From assembly GCF_002205845.1 (NCBI RefSeq), contig NZ_NISI01000007.1:186001-250000 (forward strand): DNA of 64,000 bases, given 5' to 3'. Below, piece by piece: positions 54,064 to 61,551 of the stretch. How positions within the stretch are numbered: the stretch's first letter is position 1; each line of letters opens with the position of its first letter. This DNA comes from Roseateles puraquae. GTDB lineage: Bacteria; Pseudomonadota; Gammaproteobacteria; Burkholderiales; Burkholderiaceae_C. The notes under the pieces are model-generated. The model made no database searches and was not told the DNA's origin. It saw only the letters and a list, made by a program, of their open reading frames with translations. A program made the position numbers and the translations under genes.

Positions 54064-55592
54064 GCGTTGGACTGGTGGAGGTGATCGATGAGGGCGCGAT
54101 GGCCCGGCAGGCCCGGCACGAAGCGGCGTGCCTGCCGGACGGCTTCGTCGAAGCAGGCCTGGGCGGCCTGCAGGCGATCGGCTGGCTGCGTTTGCAGCTC
54201 GGGGCGAAACCCCATGCCGTAAAGCACGTATTGGTAGCTGGCGGACGGGAACACCTCGTCGTTGCGGCCGAAGTCATGCCGGGCCGGGGCGCGCAGGCGC
54301 CACATCGGCAGCAGCTCGCGCAGCCGCTCGGGCCAGGTGGCGGGGTCGCGGTGGTCGCGCCAGTAGGTGCTGTCGTCGCGCTGGCTGAGCGCGTAATGCA
54401 GCTTCAGGAAGTCGATGACGCGGGCCCAGCGGTAGCTGAAGTCGTCGTTGAAGCGGCGGGCCACGGCGTCCATGGTGGCGCGGGTCATCGGCAGTTCGTC
54501 GCACAGGCGCTGCACGGAGAGTTCCACCATCGCCAGGGCGGAGGCCTCCAGCGGCTCGATGAAGCCCGAAGCCAGGCCGATGGCGACGCAGTTGCGCACC
54601 CAGAAGCGCTCCCGGTAGCCGGGGTCGTAGCGGATCTGCCGCGGGGCGGGGCGGTCGGGCGGCGTGCCGGTCGCGTCGAGATAGGCCTGCAGGGCAGCCT
54701 GGGCCTCGTCATCGCTGGCATGCCGGCGCGAGTACACGCAGCCCACACCGCGGCGGCTGGGCAGGCCGATGTCCCAGATCCAGCCCTTGGCCCAGGCGGT
54801 GGCGATGGTGCAGGTGGCCAGCGGCGCGTCGGGCTGGGCGTGGGGCACCTGCACCGGCATGGCGGCGTCGTTGAACAGCACGTCGCGCTCGCTCTTCAGG
54901 CCCACGCCGAAGTGCTCGCCGATGAGCCGCGCAGACAGGCCCGAGCAGTCGATGAAGAGGTCGCCGGCCAGCGGGCCGTGGGCGCGGGTCTGCAGGGCCG
55001 TGATGTCGCCTTCGGCGCTGGTGAGCACAGCATCGACATGGTCGACGACGTGGCGCACGTTCAGCCGCTGTGTGGCGTGCTCGCGCAGCGTCTGGGCGAA
55101 CAGGCCCGCATCGAAGTGATACGCGTAGTTGGCGACGGCGGCGAAGCCGGGGGTCTGCACCTGCTTGGGAGCACGGCCGGCTTCGCAGACCTGCACCGAC
55201 GGGCTGACGACGTCCGCGAACGGCCGCTCGGGCTGGGTGGCGAGCCAGGCCTGCACCAGGTCGACATCGCCGTAGCCGACCGGCAGCATGAAGGGGTGGT
55301 AGTAGCGATCGCCCTGTGCGCCGGGCGCACCGCGCGACCAGCCGTCAAAGCGTGAGCCCTGCTTGAACGAGACCTGGCAGCGGCGGATGAACTCCGCCTC
55401 GTCCAGCCCGATGCGGCGCAGGGTGTCGCGCATCGAGGGCCAGGTGCCTTCGCCCACGCCAATGGTGGGGACGTCGGTGGATTCGATCAGCGTGATGCGC
55501 AGATCGCCGTGCTCGGCCGCGAGCAGACCCGCCACCAGCCAGCCCGCCGAGCCGCCGCCCAGCACCACGACTTCACGCACTCTCTCGTTCAC
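54060..55592 (-). CDS. Flavin-dependent tryptophan halogenase-like protein 3
   Basis: A 510-residue member of the halogenase family, more distant from copies 1 and 2. FAD motif GGGSAGWLVAGLL and a Lys in SFKQGSRFDGW are present, but the usual W-x-W-x-I-P reads GWIWDIGLPSRRG, so the Pro is Gly. The GTG start at 55592 has a strong CAGGAGG ribosome-binding site; the longer open frame runs back over the terminator and the receptor gene and is rejected. It is the first gene after the receptor and starts only 18 bp beyond a terminator hairpin. Confidence 0.85.
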   Translation of the reverse strand: MNERVREVVVLGGGSAGWLVAGLLAAEHGDLRITLIESTDVPTIGVGEGTWPSMRDTLRRIGLDEAEFIRRCQVSFKQGSRFDGWSRGAPGAQGDRYYHPFMLPVGYGDVDLVQAWLATQPERPFADVVSPSVQVCEAGRAPKQVQTPGFAAVANYAYHFDAGLFAQTLREHATQRLNVRHVVDHVDAVLTSAEGDITALQTRAHGPLAGDLFIDCSGLSARLIGEHFGVGLKSERDVLFNDAAMPVQVPHAQPDAPLATCTIATAWAKGWIWDIGLPSRRGVGCVYSRRHASDDEAQAALQAYLDATGTPPDRPAPRQIRYDPGYRERFWVRNCVAIGLASGFIEPLEASALAMVELSVQRLCDELPMTRATMDAVARRFNDDFSYRWARVIDFLKLHYALSQRDDSTYWRDHRDPATWPERLRELLPMWRLRAPARHDFGRNDEVFPSASYQYVLYGMGFRPELQTQPADRLQAAQACFDEAVRQARRFVPGLPGHRALIDHLHQSNA

Positions 55593-55606
55593 GGACGCGC
55601 CTCCTG

Positions 55607-55632
55607 AAAGAAAAAGGGCCGCAGATGCGGCC
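55607..55632 (-). terminator. Intrinsic terminator between TonB receptor 2 and halogenase 3
   Basis: GGCCGC (55617-55622) and GCGGCC (55627-55632) flank a four-base loop, and on the minus strand the stem is followed by CTTTTTCTTTC. It would end or attenuate transcripts from the receptor gene just before the halogenase 3 ribosome-binding site. Confidence 0.8.
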
Positions 55633-55747
55633 TCGCCAAGCGGCGAACAAGGGCGGAGCTCCACGCAGGGCAGCACCGCCGAACCAGACTTTGCCTCACA
55701 AGGACGCGTCGTTGCGTCCCGACTTTCCTTGACCTCCCCGCGGGAAG

Positions 55748-55769
55748 GGGGCCGGACGTCACCGGCCCC
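55748..55769 (-). promoter_or_regulatory. Hairpin directly after the TonB receptor 2 stop
   Basis: GGGGCCGG and CCGGCCCC form a perfect eight-base stem with a six-base loop, 11 bp past the receptor stop on the minus strand. Only a short CTTCC follows, so it is more likely an mRNA 3'-end stabiliser than a terminator. Confidence 0.55.
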
Positions 55770-55780
55770 GAGGCGCGATC

Positions 55781-58774
55781 TCAGAACTTGTAACGCGCGC
55801 CGATCATGATGCGGCGGCCCAGCTGGGTCACCGCGCCGATCTGGTTCTCGTTGCGCAGGTGGGTGCGCGTGTACTGGTCGGTCAGGTTGATGGCCTCGAA
55901 CTGCAGGCGCAGGTTCTTGTCGAAGTTGTAGCCGACGCTCAGGTCGAACTGGCCATAGGGCTCGACGTACAGCGGCTGGGCGCCTTCGACGCCGCCGTAG
56001 TTGGCGGCCAGGAACTTGCCGCGCCAGTTGTAGGCCAGGCGGGTGGTCCAGGTCTCGTTCTCGTAGAAGCCCACCAGGTTGCCCGAGTCGCCCAGGCCGA
56101 CCAGCACGTTGGTCTGGGCGCCGGCCTTGTTGTTGTCGTAGCTCAGGTTGGAGCGGACCTTGGTGAAGTTGGCCGACACGCCGAAGCCGGTGTTGCCGAA
56201 GATGTGCTGGGCGTTGAGCTCGATGCCGTTGAGCTTGCTGGTGCGCTCGTTGTTCTGGAAGGTGCCCATCTGGAACACCAGCAGCGGATCGGTCGGCTGG
56301 GCCGTGATGATCTTGTTGGCCGCGTCCACGCCAGGCTGGCCGGCGAAGTTGGCGAAGATGTAGTCGCGGATGCAACCCGAATCATTCGCCGCGCACTTGC
56401 CCAGCTGCACTGCCTTCTGGAAGTAGCCACCGCCAATCGGCGTGGTGATGCCGGCGATCGTCTGCGGGGTGATGACGGCTTCGTTGTAGTCCTTCAGCGA
56501 CTTGCGGAAGTAGCTCGCCGCGACGTAGCTGCTCTTGGCGTAGTAGTACTCGCTGGAGAAGTCGAGGTTGTTGGACTGCAGCGGCTTCAGGTCGGGGTTG
56601 CCCACGGAGCCCGAACCACCGTCGATGCGCGCCAGGCCGTTGAGCGTGCGACCGCCCTGGATGGCGTTCCAGCCCGGGCGACCGATGGTCTTGCCGTAGC
56701 TGGCGCGCACCTTCCAGTCGGCGCTCAGGTCAGCGCTCCAGTCGATGGAGGGCAGGGCGTAGCCGTACTTGCCGTCACGCGAGGCGTTGGTGGTGCCGTT
56801 GAAGGTGATCGGAATCTCATTGGCCGAGACCCAGCGCACGGTCGAGGGCACGGATTCGACGCTGGGCGAATGCACCTTGGTGCGCTCGTAGCGCAGGCCG
56901 GCCGAGAGGTCCATCGGCACGCCCCAGTCCCAGGCCAGGTTGTACTGGCCGAACAGGGCCTGGGACTTTTCCGTGGTGCGGTAGTCGTCGGTGAAGTTGA
57001 ACGAGGCCTTCAGCAGCGAGTCCGAACCCAGCGCCTTGATGGCCGCGGCACGCAGGTCCTCGAAGTTGAAATAGAAGAACTGGTTGAACAGCCGCGGGTC
57101 GTTGGAGCCCGGGATGCGGCTGAAGTACTTGCTGATGGAGTCGACCTTCCAGATGTCATCCGGCATGGCCGACGGGCCGCCGGCGGCGCCGCCACCCCAG
57201 GTGTCGCGCTGCACGTTGGCGAAGGCCGAGCGGTTCTTGACTTCGGTCAGCGAGAGGCCGAAGTCCAGGCTGCTGTCGGCGTCGATCTTCCAGTTGCCCT
57301 TGGTCTGGATCTGGTTGACCTCGTTCTTCTGGTAGCTGTTGCCGAACACCGAGCCCTGCAGCTCCATCAGCTTGGGGTCCAGCGTGGTGCCCTTGATGTT
57401 GAGCACGGGGAACTTGTTGCTGAAGTCGACGTAGGTGTCGTTGCGGTTCAGCGAGGCCGTGCCCAGGGTCACGCTCGTGCCCAGAGGGTCGTTGGCGCCC
57501 GAGGTGGCGGTGGCGTGGTGGGCGTCGAAGTCGAAGTTCAGCGCATCGGTGGCCTTCCACTTCAGGTTCAGGCCGATCTGCTGGTTCTTGTTCTTGGTCT
57601 GGATGCGCGAGGCGCCCATGGCCAGGTCGGAGTTGGTCATGCGCTCGCCGTAGATGATGGGCGAGGAGGGCGAGCCCTGCTGGTATTCACCGAACTGCCC
57701 GCCGTAGTTGAACCAGGCGGAGATGTCGTTGCGGCGCTGGCGGAACTTCTGCTCCGACATGATGAAGTCCAGCGTGCCGACCACGTCCTTGACCGGGCGC
57801 ATCTGCAGCACGAGCTGGCCGTTCAGGCGCTCGCGGTGCACGCCGGTGAACGAGTAGTTCATGTTCTGCGGCACGCTGTAGATGGAGTTGGCGGTCGGGC
57901 GGTTCTTGATGTCGCCCGACGAGGCCGGCGGCAGGCCGCCCCAGACGGCGTTGCTGCCGCTCCAGTCGTTGTCCTTGATGCCGTCGAAGGTCTTCCAGCC
58001 GCTGCTGACGTTGGCCTGCGAGTAGCCGGAGTCGCGCACCTGGTAGGTGCCCATCAGCGCAATGCCGAACATGCCGTCGTTGCTTTGCGTGCTGTAGATG
58101 CCGCTCAGCTCGGGCGTGGCGTTCTTGCCCTGCTCCTCGCCGGGCAGGCGGCGGGCCGACTGGTCGCTGACCAGCTTGACGCCGACCTGGGCGATGGTGT
58201 CCTTGATGTCGAACGGGCGCTGGGTGCGCACATTGATGGTGGCACCCATGCCGCCGGTGGGGCTGCTGGCGCGGCTGGTCTTGTAGACCTCCAGCGCAGC
58301 GACGCCGTCGGAGGCGAGGTTGGAGAAGTCGAACGAGCGCGAGCTCGGGGCGCTGCCGTCGATGCTGGAGGCCGGCATCTGGCGGCCGTTGAGCAGCACG
58401 AGGTTGAAGTCCGGGCCCATGCCGCGCACGGTCACGCGGGTGCCTTCGCCGTTGCTGCGGTCGATGGACACGCCGGAGATGCGGCTCAGCGACTCAGCGA
58501 GGTTGGTGTCGGGGAACTTGCCGATGTCCTCGGCCACGATGCCGTCCACCAGGCCGGACGACGAGCGCTTGAGGTTGACCGACGTCTCCAGCGATTTGCG
58601 GATGCCGGTGACGACGACGGTTTCCAGCTGCGTCGTGCTGGCCAGCGCCTGCGGCACCGAGGTGCTGGGCGTGGGGCCCGCATTGGGTTGCTGGGCCTGG
58701 GCGGCGCCCATGCACAGCAGGCCGCTTGCGGCGGCCAGGGTCGTGAGGCGAAGGGCAGGGCGAAGCTGTCTCAT
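55781..58774 (-). CDS. TonB-dependent outer-membrane receptor (beta-glucan/chitin locus)
   Basis: A 997-residue outer-membrane transporter with a signal peptide (about 1-27, ending AQA), plug domain (about 50-190; ETVVVTGIRKSLETSVNLKR, ISGVSIDRSNGEGTRVTVRG) and a long barrel closing with IMIGARYKF. It is of the same carbohydrate-type class as the receptor at 33.3 kb but not a close duplicate. A GGAG ribosome-binding site precedes the ATG. Three LacI-type palindromes lie within 265 bp upstream, so its expression is sugar-controlled; laminarin or chitin oligosaccharides are the likely cargo from the adjacent GH16 and GH18 genes. Confidence 0.93.
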   Translation of the reverse strand: MRQLRPALRLTTLAAASGLLCMGAAQAQQPNAGPTPSTSVPQALASTTQLETVVVTGIRKSLETSVNLKRSSSGLVDGIVAEDIGKFPDTNLAESLSRISGVSIDRSNGEGTRVTVRGMGPDFNLVLLNGRQMPASSIDGSAPSSRSFDFSNLASDGVAALEVYKTSRASSPTGGMGATINVRTQRPFDIKDTIAQVGVKLVSDQSARRLPGEEQGKNATPELSGIYSTQSNDGMFGIALMGTYQVRDSGYSQANVSSGWKTFDGIKDNDWSGSNAVWGGLPPASSGDIKNRPTANSIYSVPQNMNYSFTGVHRERLNGQLVLQMRPVKDVVGTLDFIMSEQKFRQRRNDISAWFNYGGQFGEYQQGSPSSPIIYGERMTNSDLAMGASRIQTKNKNQQIGLNLKWKATDALNFDFDAHHATATSGANDPLGTSVTLGTASLNRNDTYVDFSNKFPVLNIKGTTLDPKLMELQGSVFGNSYQKNEVNQIQTKGNWKIDADSSLDFGLSLTEVKNRSAFANVQRDTWGGGAAGGPSAMPDDIWKVDSISKYFSRIPGSNDPRLFNQFFYFNFEDLRAAAIKALGSDSLLKASFNFTDDYRTTEKSQALFGQYNLAWDWGVPMDLSAGLRYERTKVHSPSVESVPSTVRWVSANEIPITFNGTTNASRDGKYGYALPSIDWSADLSADWKVRASYGKTIGRPGWNAIQGGRTLNGLARIDGGSGSVGNPDLKPLQSNNLDFSSEYYYAKSSYVAASYFRKSLKDYNEAVITPQTIAGITTPIGGGYFQKAVQLGKCAANDSGCIRDYIFANFAGQPGVDAANKIITAQPTDPLLVFQMGTFQNNERTSKLNGIELNAQHIFGNTGFGVSANFTKVRSNLSYDNNKAGAQTNVLVGLGDSGNLVGFYENETWTTRLAYNWRGKFLAANYGGVEGAQPLYVEPYGQFDLSVGYNFDKNLRLQFEAINLTDQYTRTHLRNENQIGAVTQLGRRIMIGARYKF

Positions 58775-58821
58775 TCACTTGTCTCCAGAGTTGTGATCTT
58801 GTCGTGCGCTCGGTGATGAGC

Positions 58822-58835
58822 TGAAAGCGCTTTCA
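58822..58835. promoter_or_regulatory. LacI-family operator 1 (receptor-proximal)
   Basis: TGAAAGCGCTTTCA, a perfect 14-bp palindrome with the central CG typical of LacI/GalR-family sites, 48 bp upstream of the receptor start codon. It probably lies over or just after the promoter and represses by blocking polymerase. Confidence 0.85.
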
Positions 58836-58847
58836 AGAATAAGCGAT

Positions 58848-58861
58848 TGGAAGCGCTTTCA
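58848..58861. promoter_or_regulatory. LacI-family operator 2
   Basis: TGGAAGCGCTTTCA, one mismatch from operator 1 and centred 26 bp further upstream, about two and a half helical turns. Paired binding with operator 1 is likely. Confidence 0.8.
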
Positions 58862-59022
58862 ACCTAGGCAACACCCTCGGTGTGCGGTGTGCCTGCAACG
58901 GCGGGTGCCGTGCGTGCCGTGCCGCTTCGGGCGTGCGATGTGATCGCTCCCATGGGGGAAATCAGCTGTCGCGTCCCGAACTCGGAACATGCCAGGTTGA
59001 AAAGCTGCCGCTCGCGATCGCG

Positions 59023-59038
59023 ATGAAAGCGCTTTCAT
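59023..59038. promoter_or_regulatory. LacI-family operator 3 (distal)
   Basis: ATGAAAGCGCTTTCAT, a perfect 16-bp palindrome 249 bp upstream of the receptor start. Its distance from operators 1 and 2 (about 175-200 bp) would allow DNA looping. Confidence 0.82.
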
Positions 59039-59120
59039 TTGATGATGATGCCGGACCTGCCGGGCGGCCACATGGTTTACCCGTGCCGCGCAACAGTCCC
59101 CACGTCGGGGCGGGCGGACC

Positions 59121-60170
59121 TCAGCGCGGCAGGCGCCGCGTGCTCTCGCGCACCACCAGCTCGGGCGCCGGGAGTTGGGCCTTGGGCTGACCGCCGCGCA
59201 GCATCTCCAGCATGGCCGTGGCTGCCTCGACACCGATCTCGTACACCGACTGGCGCACCGTGGTCAGCGGCGGCATGGCGTAGCGCGCCATGATGAGGTC
59301 GTCGAAGCCGACGAGGGAGACATCGTCCGGCACGCGCACGTTGCGCCGGTGCAGGCCCAGGCAGGCGCCGATGGCCATCTGGTCGTTGGAGGCGAACAGC
59401 GCCGTGAAGTGCATGTCCCGCTCCAGCAGCCGGGTGACCGACAACATGCCGCCGGCCTCGGTGTAGTCGCTCTGCACGATGAGCTGCGGGTCCACCGGGA
59501 TGCCGGCGGCGGCGAGGGCCTCGAAGTAGCCGTTCTGCCGTTCGACCGCGTCGTCGTGCATCAGGTCGCCGGCGATGAAGGCGATGCGCCGATGGCCCTG
59601 CTCGATGAGATGCTGCGTGGCCAGGCGGGCACCCTCGCGGTTGTCGAAGCTGAAGCTGAAAAGCTGCGGCCCCGACAGCTGCCGGCCCACGACCACCATG
59701 GGCAGCGCGTCCGACACTCGGCTGAGTTCGTCGTCCGACAGCCGGCCGGCCAGCACGATGACACCGTCCACCCGGCGCGACAGCAGGGTCTCGATGGCCT
59801 TGCGCTCGTCGTCCTCATGCCAGTTGCCTGACACGAACAGCGGTACATAGCCGGCGCGTTCGAGCTCGCGCTCGATGCCGAGCAGGGCCTCGCCATAAAA
59901 CGGGCTGGAGATGATCTGCGTGACCACACCCACGCTGAGCGTGCGGCCGCCGGCCAGCCCGCGCGCGACCGGGTTGGGCCGGAAGCCCAGGTCGCGGATG
60001 GCGGCCTGCACCGCATCCTTCTTGGCCTGGCTGACAGCCGCCGTGCCGTTGAGGATGCGTGAGACCGTGCTGGGCGAGACGCCCGCGGCTTCAGCCACCT
60101 GCTCCAGCGTGACGACGCCCTCGGGGCGGCTGGGGAGCGCTTTCTTGGCGGGCAGGTTCTTGTTGTTCAT
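59121..60170 (-). CDS. LacI-family transcriptional regulator
   Basis: A 349-residue repressor with an N-terminal helix-turn-helix and hinge (VTLEQVAEAAGVSPSTVSRI, about residues 20-39) and a periplasmic-binding-like effector domain (from about 75). The wHTH pattern SPSTVSRILNG and hinge LAGGRTLSVGVV are standard. It lies between GH16 and TonB receptor 2, all on the minus strand, and four LacI-type palindromes occur in front of those two genes. It is therefore the local regulator, released by an oligosaccharide or glucose derivative. It follows GH16 by 61 bp and may be co-transcribed with it, giving autoregulation. Confidence 0.93.
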   Translation of the reverse strand: MNNKNLPAKKALPSRPEGVVTLEQVAEAAGVSPSTVSRILNGTAAVSQAKKDAVQAAIRDLGFRPNPVARGLAGGRTLSVGVVTQIISSPFYGEALLGIERELERAGYVPLFVSGNWHEDDERKAIETLLSRRVDGVIVLAGRLSDDELSRVSDALPMVVVGRQLSGPQLFSFSFDNREGARLATQHLIEQGHRRIAFIAGDLMHDDAVERQNGYFEALAAAGIPVDPQLIVQSDYTEAGGMLSVTRLLERDMHFTALFASNDQMAIGACLGLHRRNVRVPDDVSLVGFDDLIMARYAMPPLTTVRQSVYEIGVEAATAMLEMLRGGQPKAQLPAPELVVRESTRRLPR

Positions 60171-60231
60171 CGGCGGCAGGCGGTCGAAGCCACGAGTTTA
60201 GGCGCGGCCTCGTGCCGCCCCGCCGCGCACG

Positions 60232-61371
60232 TCACAACTTGGTGAAGCGGATCCAGTTCAGGTTCCAGCCGCCCTTGGGCGCGAACACGCCGACGTTGTA
60301 GGTGCCGGCATTGATGTTCACGGTGTGCGAGACGGTCGTCCAGTTCTGCCAGCCGCCCGTGGCTGGCACGCCGAGCTGGCCGAGCTGGATGCTGCCGGCG
60401 TTCAGGTCCAGCGACAGCGTGCCGCCGCTCGGGCTGGCCACGCGGTACTCGACCCGGTAGCTGCCGCTGCTGGGGAAGGTGATGCTGTTGTAGGCCATCC
60501 AGTCGTTGGTATCGATCCAGCCGACGTTCAGGCCGCCTTCGGTGCAGGCCTCGGTCTGCACGCCGGCCTGCGCGCTGAAGGCCTCGGCTTCGATCTGGCG
60601 CGACCAGGTCGGGGCGTAGACGCGCACGTAGTCCACATACATGCGCGCCGGCAGCGCCGCGTTGTTGACGTTGAAGCCCGGCCAGTTGCCGCCGACCGCG
60701 AAGTTCAGCAGCAGGAAGAAGTCCTTCTGGAACTCGTCCGTGCCGTTCACGCCGTTGGCGATGTTGACCTCGTGGTACTTGTTGCCGTCGACGAACCAGC
60801 GGATGGTGTTGGTGTCCCACTCCACGGCATACACATGCCAGTCGGTCACGGTGGTGGCGGTGTTGCCGCCGTACTGGGCATAGGCGCCGGTGTGGTCTTG
60901 CCAGTGGATGGTGCCGTAGACCTTGTTCTCGTCGTTGACGTGCTCCATGACGTCGATCTCGCCGGAGGCGGGCCAGCCGACCTGGGGCAGGTTGGCGCCC
61001 AGCATCCAGAACGCCGGCCAGGCGCCCAGGAAGGACGGCAGCTTCATTCGTGCCTCGATGCGGCCGAAGCGGAAGGTCTTCAGGCCTTGCGTCTTCATGC
61101 GCGCCGAGGTGTAGGACGCGCCGCCGAAGTTCTCGCGCTTGGCGGTGATGACGAGCGCCCCGTTCTCGACGGTGGCGTTCTCGCGGCGGTAGTACTGCAG
61201 CTCGTTGTTGCCCCAGCCGCCGGCACCAGTCTCGAAGACCCAGTTCGGGCCGATGCTGCCGTTGAATTCGTCGCTCCAGACGAGCTGCCACGACTGGGCT
61301 TGCGCCAGACCGGCGGCGGCCATCACGAGGCCGGCCAGGGCCGGGCGGATCAGGGATCGGAAGAGGCTCAT
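60232..61371 (-). CDS. Secreted GH16 endo-beta-1,3-glucanase with C-terminal CBM6-like domain
   Basis: A 379-residue enzyme with a signal peptide (about 1-26, cleaved after AQA) and a GH16 jelly roll (to about 250). The catalytic E-x-D-x-x-E is ASGEIDVMEHV, the laminarinase-type arrangement with the beta-bulge. A beta-sandwich resembling CBM6 follows (AEAFSAQAGVQTEAC, VGWIDTNDWMAYNSITFP). It most likely cleaves laminarin or fungal/plant beta-1,3-glucan. The start at 61371 has a GGAG ribosome-binding site; the longer frame is rejected. A LacI-type operator lies 46 bp upstream. Confidence 0.92.
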   Translation of the reverse strand: MSLFRSLIRPALAGLVMAAAGLAQAQSWQLVWSDEFNGSIGPNWVFETGAGGWGNNELQYYRRENATVENGALVITAKRENFGGASYTSARMKTQGLKTFRFGRIEARMKLPSFLGAWPAFWMLGANLPQVGWPASGEIDVMEHVNDENKVYGTIHWQDHTGAYAQYGGNTATTVTDWHVYAVEWDTNTIRWFVDGNKYHEVNIANGVNGTDEFQKDFFLLLNFAVGGNWPGFNVNNAALPARMYVDYVRVYAPTWSRQIEAEAFSAQAGVQTEACTEGGLNVGWIDTNDWMAYNSITFPSSGSYRVEYRVASPSGGTLSLDLNAGSIQLGQLGVPATGGWQNWTTVSHTVNINAGTYNVGVFAPKGGWNLNWIRFTKL

Positions 61372-61416
61372 GAGGTGTCTCCAACTGTGAGGTGACCATC
61401 GCCTGTGTCGGCAATG

Positions 61417-61430
61417 TGAAAGCGCTTTCA
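61417..61430. promoter_or_regulatory. LacI-family operator upstream of GH16
   Basis: TGAAAGCGCTTTCA, identical to operator 1 of the receptor promoter, 46 bp from the GH16 start codon within the 180-bp gap between the chitinase and GH16 genes. It ties GH16 and probably the regulator gene into the same regulon. Confidence 0.85.
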
Positions 61431-61551
61431 GTGCGCGCTGCAGTGTGGCCTTCACGGCCTCGCGCGTGCAATGGGGCGCTGTGGCCGAAGGCGGGGACGG
61501 GTGAACCCTGGGGCCGGCAGCCGCCGCCGAAGCGGCCACCGGCGTGTTCGA

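Larger units (their letters stand above)
58775..59120 (-). promoter_or_regulatory. Promoter region of TonB receptor 2
   Basis: This 346-bp gap between the lacI-type gene and the receptor contains no gene that I can support. It holds three GAAAGCGCTTTC-type palindromes (listed separately); the two nearest the receptor have centres 26 bp apart and an AT-rich stretch (rich in TTATTCTT on the minus strand) between them that may be the -10 region. Confidence 0.7.

Noticed and set aside
60125-60150. Possible extra LacI operator (AGCGCTTTC) near the lacI-type start codon
   Set aside because: Only half of the palindrome is kept and it lies in coding sequence (codons around 10-13); probably chance.
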